Of a stretch of 64,000 nt of DNA, positions 47,601 through 58,382 are shown one piece after another. The notes beneath the pieces are model-generated. The model was given only the letters and a program-made list of their open reading frames with translations, had not been told where the DNA came from and searched no databases. Source of the DNA: Fennellomyces sp. T-0311 (taxonomy: Eukaryota > Mucoromycota > Mucoromycetes > Mucorales > Lichtheimiaceae); NCBI GenBank assembly GCA_025266875.1, contig JALLLT010000001.1, positions 62,001 to 126,000 of the forward strand. Reading direction: 5' to 3'. Position 1 is the first letter of the stretch, and each line of letters begins with the position of its first letter. The position numbers were made by a program, and so were the translations under genes.

Positions 47601-49047
47601 ACTCTTCATCTGCTTGGTTGACCACCTGACACACCGTGCCTTTAAGGAAGTCCCATTCCTTTTCCATCACCTCGCATTCGCGCAGACTGTTCTCGCGTTC
47701 CAAATCGAGTTTCCAGGTGATGAGCTTGAAATAGAACCGCATGGAGTCCATCAGGACTATGTCGTAGTCGCGATCGATGAACTCGTTTGCCTTGAGTTGC
47801 CAGCCCGGCGCCGGGTGGGCCAGTTCTTCGTACTGCTTCTTGACTCTGCAGGCCAAGGCCAGCAGTCCTCTGTAGTCCTCCATCATGGCGTCGACCATCT
47901 GTTTGGGGGGTTCATGGAGGCGATCCTTGTACTCGAGTCTGAGCTTCAGGGCCTCCTCGACGAGCGATGTGGGGAAAACGGCGAGTTGGCGCAACTGATT
48001 GATGAAGGGCGGGAGTTGCATCTCCTGAAACAAGCTATTGTTGGCGATCATCGTGCGTTTTGATTTGACAAGCAGCAGATTGAGGGCGGACAGGGTGCGT
48101 TTGTCAAATGTGTCCTGGAGCGCCGATTCCTTGAGGATACGTTCCACAAACGAGGGGTCAGTGCGCTGCACTTGTAGATTAAACACGTTGGGGGCTTCCT
48201 CAGCGGTCGACACGGTATTATCATCTTTGGGAGCAATTTGCAGATCCTTGGACCCGGTCCAGTCGCGCAAAATCTTGTACTGCATGTAGAGACTGCGTGT
48301 AATGGTGCACCAGGCATTGAGGGCGTCCAGTCTTGCCTGGAAATCCGCCTGGCCGTATTTGGGGTTCGCGTGGATCATCTCGGCGCGTGTTGGGTACAAT
48401 GACTCGATGCGGTCCACTTTCTTCAGCACATCGGCCACTTGATCCAACGCATCGTTCTTGCCTTCGTCCTTGACCTGGAACGCCATCACGCAATCGATCA
48501 CCGAGCTGATCTCTCGCCGCCCGTCTTCCAGATACTTTTGCTCCTGCGCAATCGTGCGTCCGCGCAACAGTGCACGCAGCGACATCCATATTTCCTGCAT
48601 GGGCTTCTGCTGCTTGAGTCGGTCGGTTGTCGACAGCCGTTTCTTTTCGGACTTTAGCACTTCGCCCAACAAGACGGACTGGAGCATTTGCTGCCATTCC
48701 AAACGCTCATGCTTAATGTCTGGCGGCGCAAGCGATTGATTGCGGTACAAATGATTAAAGGCAGTTTCGTTTTCGTCATCCAAATCATTGTCGTCCTCGT
48801 CACTGTAGTCATCTTCGTCGTCGTCTTGCGGCCGTCCATAGTGATTGCTCGGCATGTTGAATGGCCAAGGCTGTTGTTGCCCATTCTGTTCACGATTGTG
48901 GCGAGCGATCTCGAGGTCGTGTCCTAAACTTAGTTCTTGACGGGATCGAGTATACGGAGTAGGAGGCGATTCCGAATAGTTGTTCGTGGTCGATTCTTCC
49001 TTTTCATCGTGTTCCTGGATCCACCGTACTCTCCGTTCACCCGTCAT
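44671..49047 (-). CDS. SSK2: MAP kinase kinase kinase, Ssk2/Ssk22/Wis4-like (HOG stress pathway), 6 exons
   Basis: Top kinase of the osmotic/oxidative-stress MAPK cascade, phosphorylating a Pbs2-type MAPKK. Exons 49047-47585, 47527-47372, 47302-45853, 45798-45612, 45556-45417 and 45360-44671 give 1361 aa. The N-terminal region has a strongly acidic run near residue 80 and then a long helical regulatory domain (WQQMLQSVLLGEVLKSEKKR) typical of the Ssk2 group. The kinase domain lies at about 950-1225: GAGTFGSVYLA (Gly loop), MAVKEIRF (catalytic Lys), IVHRDIKPDN, LSDFGAAK, and MYMAPEV, which spans an intron. These are followed by DIWSLGCCIVQM and RNPMKRPTAHELLSHQWI. A Ser-rich tail follows. All catalytic residues are present. 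Intron 2 was placed at the later CAATAG acceptor, because the nearer AG would leave a 30-base intron. Confidence 0.92.
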
Positions 49048-52000
49048 TTTATGTGAATGAAATAAAAAAAAAAGTGGAAAGAAGAAAGAGTGGAAAAAAA
49101 ATAGCAAACTAAGGAGTTAAGGTTCGCCCGATGGCGTGCAAGGTGTCAAGACGAAAAGGGCGTCTCTTTTTTTTTTTTAAAGACGACGCGGAGAGTGTAA
49201 AACGAGAAGAAGGACGACACTTTTGACTTTTTTTTTTTGCAACAGCAGCTCCTTTTAACCTTCTTTCATGTATGCCCCATTGGAAGGTCGTTTCTGTTGA
49301 ACCGATGATTTTCCCGTCCTGCTGCCCTTTCCCATGTCCCAGTTCCTGAAACCTATACGCATGTCAAACCAACTTGTAGGCCACGTGCCTTTGTATAAAT
49401 GGAAGGCATGCTTTATCCAGCTGATCCATGACTCTGTTTTCCGAACGACTTGATGTGTCCATATTCGGCCTAGTCATGCTCCAACCAATCTCCTGCGTGC
49501 CTGATTGGAATTGACGAACCCCTAGCTTCGACAAAGGAAGTTCAGATCAACACACAATCCCATTTTATTTTACTTTTTCACGTAAAGATATCGGTCCGAC
49601 TGACATGGTTACACCGCGATCGTCTTTGTATAAATTCTTTTTTCAAAGTAAATGATATTTTTTCATCAAAAAGAAAAAGAAGGTTGAGGGAGTCTTTTTG
49701 CAAGCCAAACCTACTCCGTATTAGATTTCATCCTGATAAGTATATACATGCTTCTGAACTTTCCAACAACCGTTTGGGTGGTTATTATGGTAATGCGTTG
49801 GGCGCACAGTGATACCAATCAGGTTAGATTTAAAAAAAAATGCAACGAACGAATACCGCAAGAGATACTTCACAACCAGGCTGTAGTCTAGATTACCGGT
49901 TATCTATTATTAGTGTTACCGTATGTCTTAACAACATTAGCAGTTTTATTTTCACCATGACAACATTATAGGTGACACGACTGATGGTGTCAAACCATGG
50001 GGGATGCATTAAAGTGTTACGTGCCATCAAATTCCTCCTTTAGTATAGCAAGTATCCTTTGCCACAATGTGTCTTCCTATTTTTTTCTGACATTTAGCTG
50101 CCCTGACTGTTGATAAAGGAACACTTGAAAAACCTTGCTCACATGTATGTGAACTATCTTGGTACCGTTTTCTGCTGTTAGTTGCTGCGTACATATCTCA
50201 CGATGCACAGAGCATGATACGCATTATTTTCTCAAGTTTATCTCTCTCATTTCGCATACTTATTTTTTCCCATATGTGAATTCGAAAAGCCACCCATGGT
50301 CATATTCCTTATCGATCAAGAAGTGTGTAATTGACAAGCTAAAAAAAGATTGCATACGATCACTTTTCTTCTCATCTCCTATTATTCCCTCGTACATTTC
50401 TTGGTCACATTACTGCAACTACATAATTGTACGAAAGCACAAAGGTGAAGTACAATATTAACTACGTACATGGCTCAAATATATATACATATATGAAGCA
50501 TCAACGTGATTGATGCATAGGAGTACATTCAGTATAAGACTATCCTGTAGCGACACATACTATCGTGATTATCATCGGGGATCGATGGCTCCTTGCACAC
50601 ACGCGTGGTTTCAACAGAGTTTTTGAAAGCAATTCCGACCCTGTTTTCACTCTTTCGAGTGCAAGTTTTCACGTGTTTTCAACGTTTCGCTGGAAGAAGT
50701 AACTCCTGGATTTTTTTTGTCAACGGTAATCTGAAAGATTTGCTTTTAAAAAACCGGAGCTGTACTACGTAGTAAAAACATAAGTCCAGGTGCTTTATAT
50801 ACTACATAAGCCGTAGATATTACAAAAAAAATGAGTGTGTATATACCACAGCTCGAATTTCGTGAAGCGTATGCATCACTAGCATCAAATGCAATGCCAT
50901 AGAAATACTTGTGAAAGCAACTCTGTGCAAGTCCAAAGTGCTAGAATATTGATTTGCTTTGTAGCAATACATAACCTCTGATGTTATATCTTTGCCACTA
51001 CGTGCGTACGTAACTGCTTTTCACGGTTAAAATAACCTGCTGCGTACGAGAGAGCTACGCCGCTCTATACTCAAGAGTGTGTACAGACCTACCGTGTTAT
51101 TGCCAGCGAATCAATATTACACGTATACTAAGCACGCAACTTTAATCGATTTTTATGTTTTTCAATTTCAAAAGTTCCAACGAGATACCCGTGTATAAAC
51201 CTCGTTTAATAGGCTCAAAAAGTCATATATCAGAAATTACGCTCGACGATATCACTAACATAACATGATGTGTAAAGCTGTGCGTCTTTGCGCCGATAAA
51301 CTGAGCGCTAATGTACAATAATTAGCCCGCCTTTGGTAAAAAGGGTGCCAACAGCTCTTGAAAAGAACTCGCATCTACTACTACATGAAATATGTGGTCC
51401 TTTTGGACTTGGCAGATACGTACACTGTCTTTCTGTCCTGTGCCACGTCAAACTACCGATCACGGATTACTGTGCTTTAATAGCATAAGAATGCGTGTTT
51501 TAACAAATACCTCGGTCAAGCCAAGATGGCGCTGGAGGGTACATATAAGTGGTGATGCTTGCATCAGAAACTCGCCAACCTGCAGTTTCCCTATATACTC
51601 ATCCGAAAGTGTGTTCCTATGCGCCAGAGATACCGCAAGTAGGTTAATTCGTTTTTGGATGTTTAATATTACCAATACTTAATTTGTTATGTATGAATAA
51701 TCGAGATTCAGCGGGTATATACAGATTATCAGGTGTACGTATAATATCAGTTACTGGTATTCGATCAAAATGCAGTTTTTAAAAGCTATCCATTCACCCA
51801 GTCAAAACGACTCATTTATGTTACGACTCGCTCAAACAATGGTCATATCAGTCAGTATTATACGTTTTGGGCAACGCCTGTGCATTCTGTGAGTCTTCGT
51901 AATGGCTTGGTCATACCTATGTATTCACCGCAAGACTTAATTTTGTAAACGCTAGATTGAGGATTTAATAGGAAAGCATTTAAGAGTAAAACAACACAAA

Positions 52001-53813
52001 GTTATGCTTTATCACTACCAATCCTATACGAATCTTTTACATACAGTGGCCGCTTCATATTATGACATTTTATATAACGATAATTCGATATAACGATATA
52101 ATTCTCGATGTACCAAAACGGTAATTACAGCCTAATCCCATTTTAAATAACGATATTTTGACATAATGATAAAGTTTGGGCCGCATCATCGTATAGTTAT
52201 ATAAAGCGCCCACTGTAGTTAAGAGTGTCTTGTACGTTTATGTAACAAAGGGATGCCAAGGAACCCCAAGAAACTCTTATCAATACTTGGTATTTACTAT
52301 TGGAAATAGACAAGGATGAGAGGTTGATAGAATGATTGGTTGTTGATGATATTCTAGTGACTATAGGTTTACTTGTAATAATATAAATGGTATTAGCAAT
52401 TCGTAATAATTGCTTTTCTAGAAGTTCTGGTCAATGTTGTACCATTATGGGCAAGCAAAAATTGTCTGTGCAAGAATAAGTCCAATTTGTCTTACAACTC
52501 GTGTTGCATACATTCATCCAAGATATGCGTCACTTGCAAAAATTATAAGGAGAAGGGCAGTCTTTTTTTCCCTCGTAACTTTTTTTTCTGGCACGGCATA
52601 CTGGTATATAAGGAAAAAGCCTATTGGAATGCACAATTGGCGCATGCAATTAATTTTACCAAACAACTTTTGAAACAGAATATTCTACTGGCAACGAAAA
52701 CTCTTTCCTTGGCACAGAATATCTTGTCTTTTACAAAGAAGCATACCTCCTGTGCGTCTGAGTCACATTCTTCTTGAAAGTTATTTTTGGCTATTGGGCT
52801 AGACACTATATAACAAAAGTACAACGGATTATGCATCTGTTTCCTTATTATTGTCATATAGCAAATGCCCTCCTAAACTATCACCAAGATGCGAAAGCAA
52901 TGTAAATCATCATGCATCCCTTAATACAAAAGGGCAAAAAGTTCTATATCCAGATTTATTTTTTTAAAAAAACAAAACCCAAAGAATAGTTTGTTGTCAT
53001 GACGAAAAATGAATTCGGCGAGTGGTAACGATGAATTGACAGACCCAGTTACCAAGATACAAACGATTAGGTTGAACTAGTAAAAAATAAAATCGACTAA
53101 TTTCGGGTTTCAATGACAATAGAGAAGTGTGCTTCACTACGAAATATAGAAAACAATAAGCCGATTTGAGTTTCAAGTTTCATGTCCTCCGAGAAAAAAA
53201 AAACGCCAGATTGTGACAATAAGGCATTATGGGAATTATCACTAGGCAATCAGAAAAGTATCTGACCTCAAAGTTTAATATCAAAAGAGGGGCGGAATGC
53301 TTTTTATATTGGATGTAGAGAGAGGGAGACCGTGCCCTTTTGGCTTACAATTCGTCTGTGTAGTTGTCGGTGTGTGCTTCTACAACAATTGCTTTTCAAC
53401 CCCTGGATTTTATTGGCAGTTTCGGGATCATATTTAACGTGCAAAAAGGCATTAACAACACAATAAAGAAGCAGCTTTGCAGGTTAAACCAGTTTTAATG
53501 GCGAGTGGGGGAAAGAACAAGAGTTATTTTGGCTTCAGCGTGGCCTATTGGCGTGGTATGTTTAGCTTTACAGATACAAAAAAAAATTCTCGTTTTCTCC
53601 TTGTTCCAATATACCGGCAACCTTCCCCCTTATATTTAGCCATCTCAGCACACTTTTTTTTTACTCGTTTTCTTTTCTCTCTTTGTCTTTCCTTTCCTTA
53701 ACGACCTCTTTAAGCCCTTCGTCGGCCCTTTCAAAAAAAAAAGTTAACCCTTGCCGTTCCTTGTTTCCCTCTCTCTCTTTCCTCTCCTTGTTACTATTTT
53801 TTATTCTCTCAAC
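49048..53813. other. Gene-poor stretch between divergent genes
   Basis: About 4.8 kb. The first 200 bases upstream of the MAPKKK have poly-T/poly-A tracts, probably promoter or 5' UTR. The last 250 bases before the SH3 gene are pyrimidine-rich (53640-53800). Apart from the MITE at 52042-52217, nothing is recognised. Open frames are short and motif-free. Confidence 0.5.
52042..52217. mobile_element. MITE, Tc1/mariner-pogo type
   Basis: A 172-base unit (52044-52215) begins CAGTGGCCGCTTCATATTA and ends with the reverse complement of CAGTGGGCGCTTTATATAA (16 of 19 positions match). It is flanked by TA on both sides. The interior is AT-rich with repeated ATAACGAT and TTCGATATAACGA words, and inner matches (ATTATGACA against ATTATGTCA) extend the inverted symmetry. 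A CAGTG start, TA target site and ATAACGA-rich subterminal repeats are typical of small non-autonomous pogo/Tc1-mariner elements. It has no coding capacity. Confidence 0.75.
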
Positions 53814-55816
53814 ATGACACTTGAAGTCGTATACGCGATTCACAGCTTTGATGCAGAAAACGATGATGAAATCAACTTTAACGTCGGTGAACCCATTGTA
53901 GTTCTCGAACGAGATGAAAAGTACATGGACGGTTGGTGGCAAGTACGTAAAAAAAAAGAGAGAAAAAAAGTTTATAATTCTAAAGAGACTGACATTATTG
54001 TAGGGCCGCAATGTCCAAGGACATGTTGGACTCTTCCCCATGAACTACATTTCAGCCGAGAAACCAGCGTTTATTCCCAACAACAGCAACACCAGCTCAG
54101 TGTACTCTTCGCCTTCAACGACGTCGACGACAGTTAGCCGAGATGGGCTTCGTACCGAGGAATGGGGCGTTTCTCAAGTTGCAAACTGGCTTGATTCGGT
54201 CGGATTAGGATCCGTGACCCGCAACTTTATCGGTATATTAAAATTTCTGTAACTTGGCAACCATTCAAACTCACGCGCTGTGCAACTTAGAACAAGAAAT
54301 AACAGGCGATATTCTGCTGGATCTGACGATGGACTCGTTGAAGGAATTGGGGATTTCAACGTACGGCAAACGATACAAGATTATGCAAGCGATCAATAGT
54401 GAGTTGATCCCAGCTCCGCCCAAACGTGCTTCTCGTGGTCCACCTTCACCCGTGGATTCCGAGGTGTCGCAACGCAACAGTTTACCCAAAGCAGATCGGC
54501 CCATCAGTCCGCAAAGCTTGACTTCGATGAGTCGGTCCAATACCTTTAATACCATGTCGTCCAAGAAATCCACGTCGTCGTCAGGCACGTTCCGCAGCGA
54601 AGAGCCGGCTCCTCTTCCGAAAAAGACCGCCAGTCTGTATACCGCTTCCTCGCCCCGCAAAATCGATGCCACCTTTTCGAGTGCGCCGGTATCCAATTGG
54701 ATGACCGATTCCAATATCTCGTCCACTTCCTCGGGCGGATCGTGTGCAATGCCTGATCAACCTCTGTAAGCCGTCCATTCCTTGGCATCCAAGCTGAGCA
54801 ACAACTAACGATGCAATGGTATTCAGGGATGTGAATGCGACACGAAAGCTTTCCGTGGCATCGGTAGACCAGCAATATGCGCAGGATGCGTTTCAAGCGC
54901 CCGAGCACGAAGGCTGGTTGCACAAACAGGGCGACAAATACAAGACATGGAACAAACGATGGTTCGTGCTGAAAGGCCCGCATCTGTTTTACTTCAAGAG
55001 CCCCAAGGACGTTCGCATGAAAGGCATCATCAACTTGCGCGGGTATCGCATTGTTGTTGATGAATCGATCCACAGTGGCAAATACAGCTTCAGGGCGCAA
55101 CATGATCGCGAACGCACGTTCTGCTTTTACACTGACACCGAAGAGTCCATGCGGAAATGGATTCAGGTTCTGATCAAGACCACGATTGCTCGTGACATTA
55201 GCAGTAAGGAAACCCTTGAATGTGTTGCGCTGCTAGGTTATACTGAGTTGTCAATAGCCCCTGTAATGTCGTCGAATCCTGTTGCGACGGTGTCACTGGA
55301 TGTAGCAAGACGGATGCGTCCTCGGCCGCCGTCCATGCTGATGTACAAGAACCAACAACCACTCCAGCAGCTGCAACAACAAATGAGTATGGTGCAAGAA
55401 GAAGAACCTGAGACAACCAATGCGCGACGACCAGATGATTACATTGATTGGATCAATGCCAACCTTCCTCCAGGAGAACCCGTCGAGGACTTGGCTACGG
55501 CGTTCCGCGACGGTGAACGGTTGATTGATTTGCTCGAGAACCTGTGTCAAAAGCAAGTACGACGGCCTCCTCCCTCGGCGGATGGTACAGTGAACGACAT
55601 GCATATGCTGGATACCATTGTGGCGGCGTTCAAGTTTATGGGACGCGAAGGGGTGGAGGTGGATGGGCAGTTCACCATCAAAGGTAACATTCAAACCCCT
55701 GCCGATGCCAGCACGAATAACTGACAGAATGTTTATGCTTAGATGTGTTTGCCGGGGACGAGGAAAAGATCATGAATATGCTCGACTCAATCAAGTCCTG
55801 GAGCTCCTCTCTATGA
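53814..55816 (+). CDS. Boi/Pob1-like SH3-SAM-PH protein with C-terminal CH-like domain, 6 exons
   Basis: Polarity scaffold of the Boi1/Boi2 (budding yeast) and Pob1 (fission yeast) type, expected at sites of tip growth and exocytosis. Exons 53814-53942, 54004-54232, 54291-54765, 54827-55203, 55258-55683 and 55743-55816 give 569 aa. SH3 is residues 2-60 (VYAIHSFDAENDDEINF, GHVGLFPMNYI) and SAM about 84-145 (WGVSQVANWLDSVGL, ITGDILLDL). A Ser/Pro-rich linker with proline motifs (IPAPPKR, PAPLPKK) follows. PH is about 302-400 (EHEGWLHKQGDKYKTWNKRW, FYTDTEESMRKWIQVL). The C-terminal 100 residues (YIDWINANLPPG, DLATAFRDGERLIDLLENL, MLDTIVAAFKFM) look like a calponin-homology domain. The 3' end is 121 bases from COX19 on the same strand. 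Confidence 0.88.
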
Positions 55817-55937
55817 GCCAGAAAAGAAAAGCCTGCACCCACCGTTTAGTTATTACCTAGTTGATTTTCCCTCTTAATTTTATATATAATTTTTGTTTGT
55901 TCACAGCTGAAAAAGAAGCGCTTTCTTTTTGTTCAAC

Positions 55938-56326
55938 ATGAGTTATGGACGTCCTCCGAATGTAGAAGCCTTTAGCGGCTCGCCACCGTTGTTTGGCAGT
56001 TTCCCGCTGGATCACGAAGGTAGACGCGTACTCTTGTCGCCATGACAACGGTTTGTCTAATGTGGGCATTAGGCGAATGCAAGGCGTTTATGAAAGATTA
56101 TGTCCAATGTCTGAAGCAGCACAAGAACAACAATGGCGAATGTCGTCATTTATCCCGGGCATATCTGCAGTGTCGCATGGACAAGTAAGTTGGAGACAAC
56201 AGCTGTAGGCAGTAATACATTAACCGGCTGTTTTTTACATATAAAAACAAAAAAAGGGGATTGATGGACAAAAAGGACATGAATAATCTTGGGTTTGCAG
56301 ACTTGAAAGATGACAAAAACAAGTGA
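55938..56326 (+). CDS. COX19: Cytochrome c oxidase assembly protein Cox19, 3 exons
   Basis: Small twin-CX9C protein of the mitochondrial intermembrane space and cytosol, needed for copper delivery to cytochrome oxidase. Exons 55938-56019, 56073-56184 and 56257-56326 give 87 aa. The start MSYGRPPNVEAF and GSFPLDHEGECK fit the family. The two motifs are C-KAFMKDYVQ-C and C-RHLSRAYLQ-C, each with exactly nine residues between cysteines. The typical end follows (RMDKGLMDKKDMNNLGFAD). The coiled-coil-helix fold is imported and oxidised by Mia40. It converges on the LAMMER kinase with 103 bases between the stop codons. Confidence 0.93.
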
Positions 56327-56429
56327 AAAAATAATGAATATTTACTTTTATCTGTTTGTTTCTTCTCAGGGGAATATATGAGAAAGAAAGGGGAGATGTG
56401 GGAGGGAATAAGGAGGCGTTGGAACTTTT

Positions 56430-58382
56430 TTAATCAATCTCTCGACCAAAGCTATCAAAATCAATGTGAAAGAATCGATGGCGCAAGGCGTCTCGCGCGC
56501 TTATTCTTTTGGCTGGATCGTACGTGAGCATCTTTTGTAACAGGTCCAGTAATGCAATGTTGGTTCGTGTGCGGGGAAGGATGGTATTCTTGAGGGACTT
56601 GAGGCTTTTGACGTACTTCTGACTCTGTGCGGTGGTATCGGCGGCAGGATAGCACAGTCGGCCGTTTTTGAAATACTTGGATGCATCTCGACTGTGCGTT
56701 CTTTTGCTATTAGTTATGGCTCTTGTGCTTTCCTGCGTATATATATATATATATATATATATGTTTTACCTTGAAGACTGCGCCAAGCGTGACGGCAGTT
56801 TGCCCAGCACGGCCTCCATCATGGCGAGATGCTCCAGATTATCATGTGTCTGGAACAATGCTTCCCCGGTGAAAAACTCGACGAGAATGCACCCAATGGA
56901 CCAGATATCGCAAGGATAGGACCAGCCAAGGCCTAAAGAGAGAGAGTGAGCGATGGGGAGAGCGGCGCCGGGAACGGCATATACCTAATATGATCTCTGG
57001 CGCTCGGTAATGCCTTGTGGAAACGACGGATGAATGGTAATCTTCTTCAAATGTCGCACTTCCAAAGTCGATGAGGATGATTTCGGTGTTGTGCAATACT
57101 CGTACGTGGCCACGCTAACAATGGGTAACACAAAACCAATGTTATAAAAAAAGAAACGTCAGACCATCCGCACACATTCCCTTACCTTTGTACGGGTAGT
57201 CTGTACATCGTTGAACTCGTGATGCTTCAACAGTATATTCTCGGGCTTCAGGTCGGTGTGGATCATCTTTAACTCATGCACGACTTGGGTGTGTCAGTTT
57301 TGCAAGGTAAAAAAACAAAAGGACAGGTTGCAGTACTCACATGCCACGCTGGTTAAGAGCTGTTTGGCGAAATGTTGGATCTGGTTGATTGGGAACGGCT
57401 CAAAGTGATTGCTTTTGAGGAAGTCGAATACGGACTGGTCGAGGAGCTCAAACACCATACACACATGGTTGAAGTGCTCGAACCATTCTAGTAAATGGAT
57501 GCATTGGCTTGGTTGCGTTAGTTGTTGGCTTGGCAACCGAAATAGAAAAGCATTACTTGAAATTAAGTTGATCATGCTCTTTCAGTGTATTGAGGACCCG
57601 AATCTCGGTCTGGCTCGCCTCTCTGTATTTTGGAATTGCCCTGATGATTTTGATTGCGCAGTAGGTCCGCCGTACATGGTCATAACACTTTACTACCTTG
57701 CCGTAGGTACCTTGTCCGAGCGTCTCTTGCATTTGATCTGATGATTCCCCGCGCGTTTAATTATCATCTATGCCGGCCGTTTGTCCCCGACTTACATCTA
57801 TCCGTCAGAAATTCGCCTGGTCGAACGATAAAATGGCCGTCCTTATCAGCCAGTGGGGCCGTCCGCTGTTGCTGCTGCTGCTTGTCTATTGGTTAGAAAC
57901 GGCCACCTTTTTTTCTTTGCAATATATATGTAGGTATGGATGTATGTTTTACCTCCCACTGAGGAGCCGCTGCTGCCGCTGCTGCCGCTGCCACGGCGGC
58001 CAATGGAGCCTGTGAATAATACGATTGGCCTAATATGAGCGGTTAGCAGGAGGAGAATAATGAAAAGGGAAAAAATATAACTATATGTACCAGGGTCCAG
58101 GGCGTTGAGTGGCTGTGCATAGTGCTTCCGCCGTCGCTTGGTAAAAGCGTCTTCTTGGTCATTGCGTCGTTTGGAGCGAGCTGTTAAGGTGGTGGTGGTT
58201 GGACTGATGGGTAGAGGGGGTGCAGGGGCCGGAACGACGGTATACTTGGTTGGAGATTGAGTTTGATCAGGTGGGGGTGTGTCCTCAATGACGATAATTT
58301 CTTTTGGATAGCCATTCTTGTAGAACTCGGCCTCCCAGTTCGATCCGCGGTTGTTACGTTTGGTCGATACGACGCTGGTCAT
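56430..58382 (-). CDS. LAMMER-family dual-specificity kinase (CLK/Kns1/Lkh1-like), 9 exons
   Basis: Nuclear CMGC kinase that phosphorylates SR-type splicing factors and, in fungi, controls growth and stress responses. Exons 58382-58091, 58029-57953, 57880-57796, 57737-57557, 57507-57341, 57283-57186, 57114-56985, 56932-56770 and 56691-56430 give 484 aa. The N-terminus is low-complexity with a basic nuclear-signal-like run ([11 protein letters not shown]), an eight-Ala stretch and a Gln run. The kinase domain starts near 150: [34 protein letters not shown] (the HTD form usual for this family), [21 protein letters not shown], and the signature [11 protein letters not shown]. It ends [13 protein letters not shown]. 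Several introns split conserved motifs, and all were set by family consensus. An AT microsatellite lies in the last intron. Confidence 0.93.
56738..56762. repeat. AT dinucleotide microsatellite in a kinase intron
   Basis: About twelve AT units inside the last intron of the LAMMER kinase gene. Confidence 0.85.

Noticed and set aside
46048..48927. Long plus-strand open frames opposite the MAPKKK (up to 234 codons)
   Set aside because: They are antisense shadows. No motifs, and the minus-strand product is a complete kinase.
54271..55694. Minus-strand open frames of 130-185 codons over the SH3-SAM-PH gene
   Set aside because: They are antisense to well-supported SH3, SAM and PH domains.
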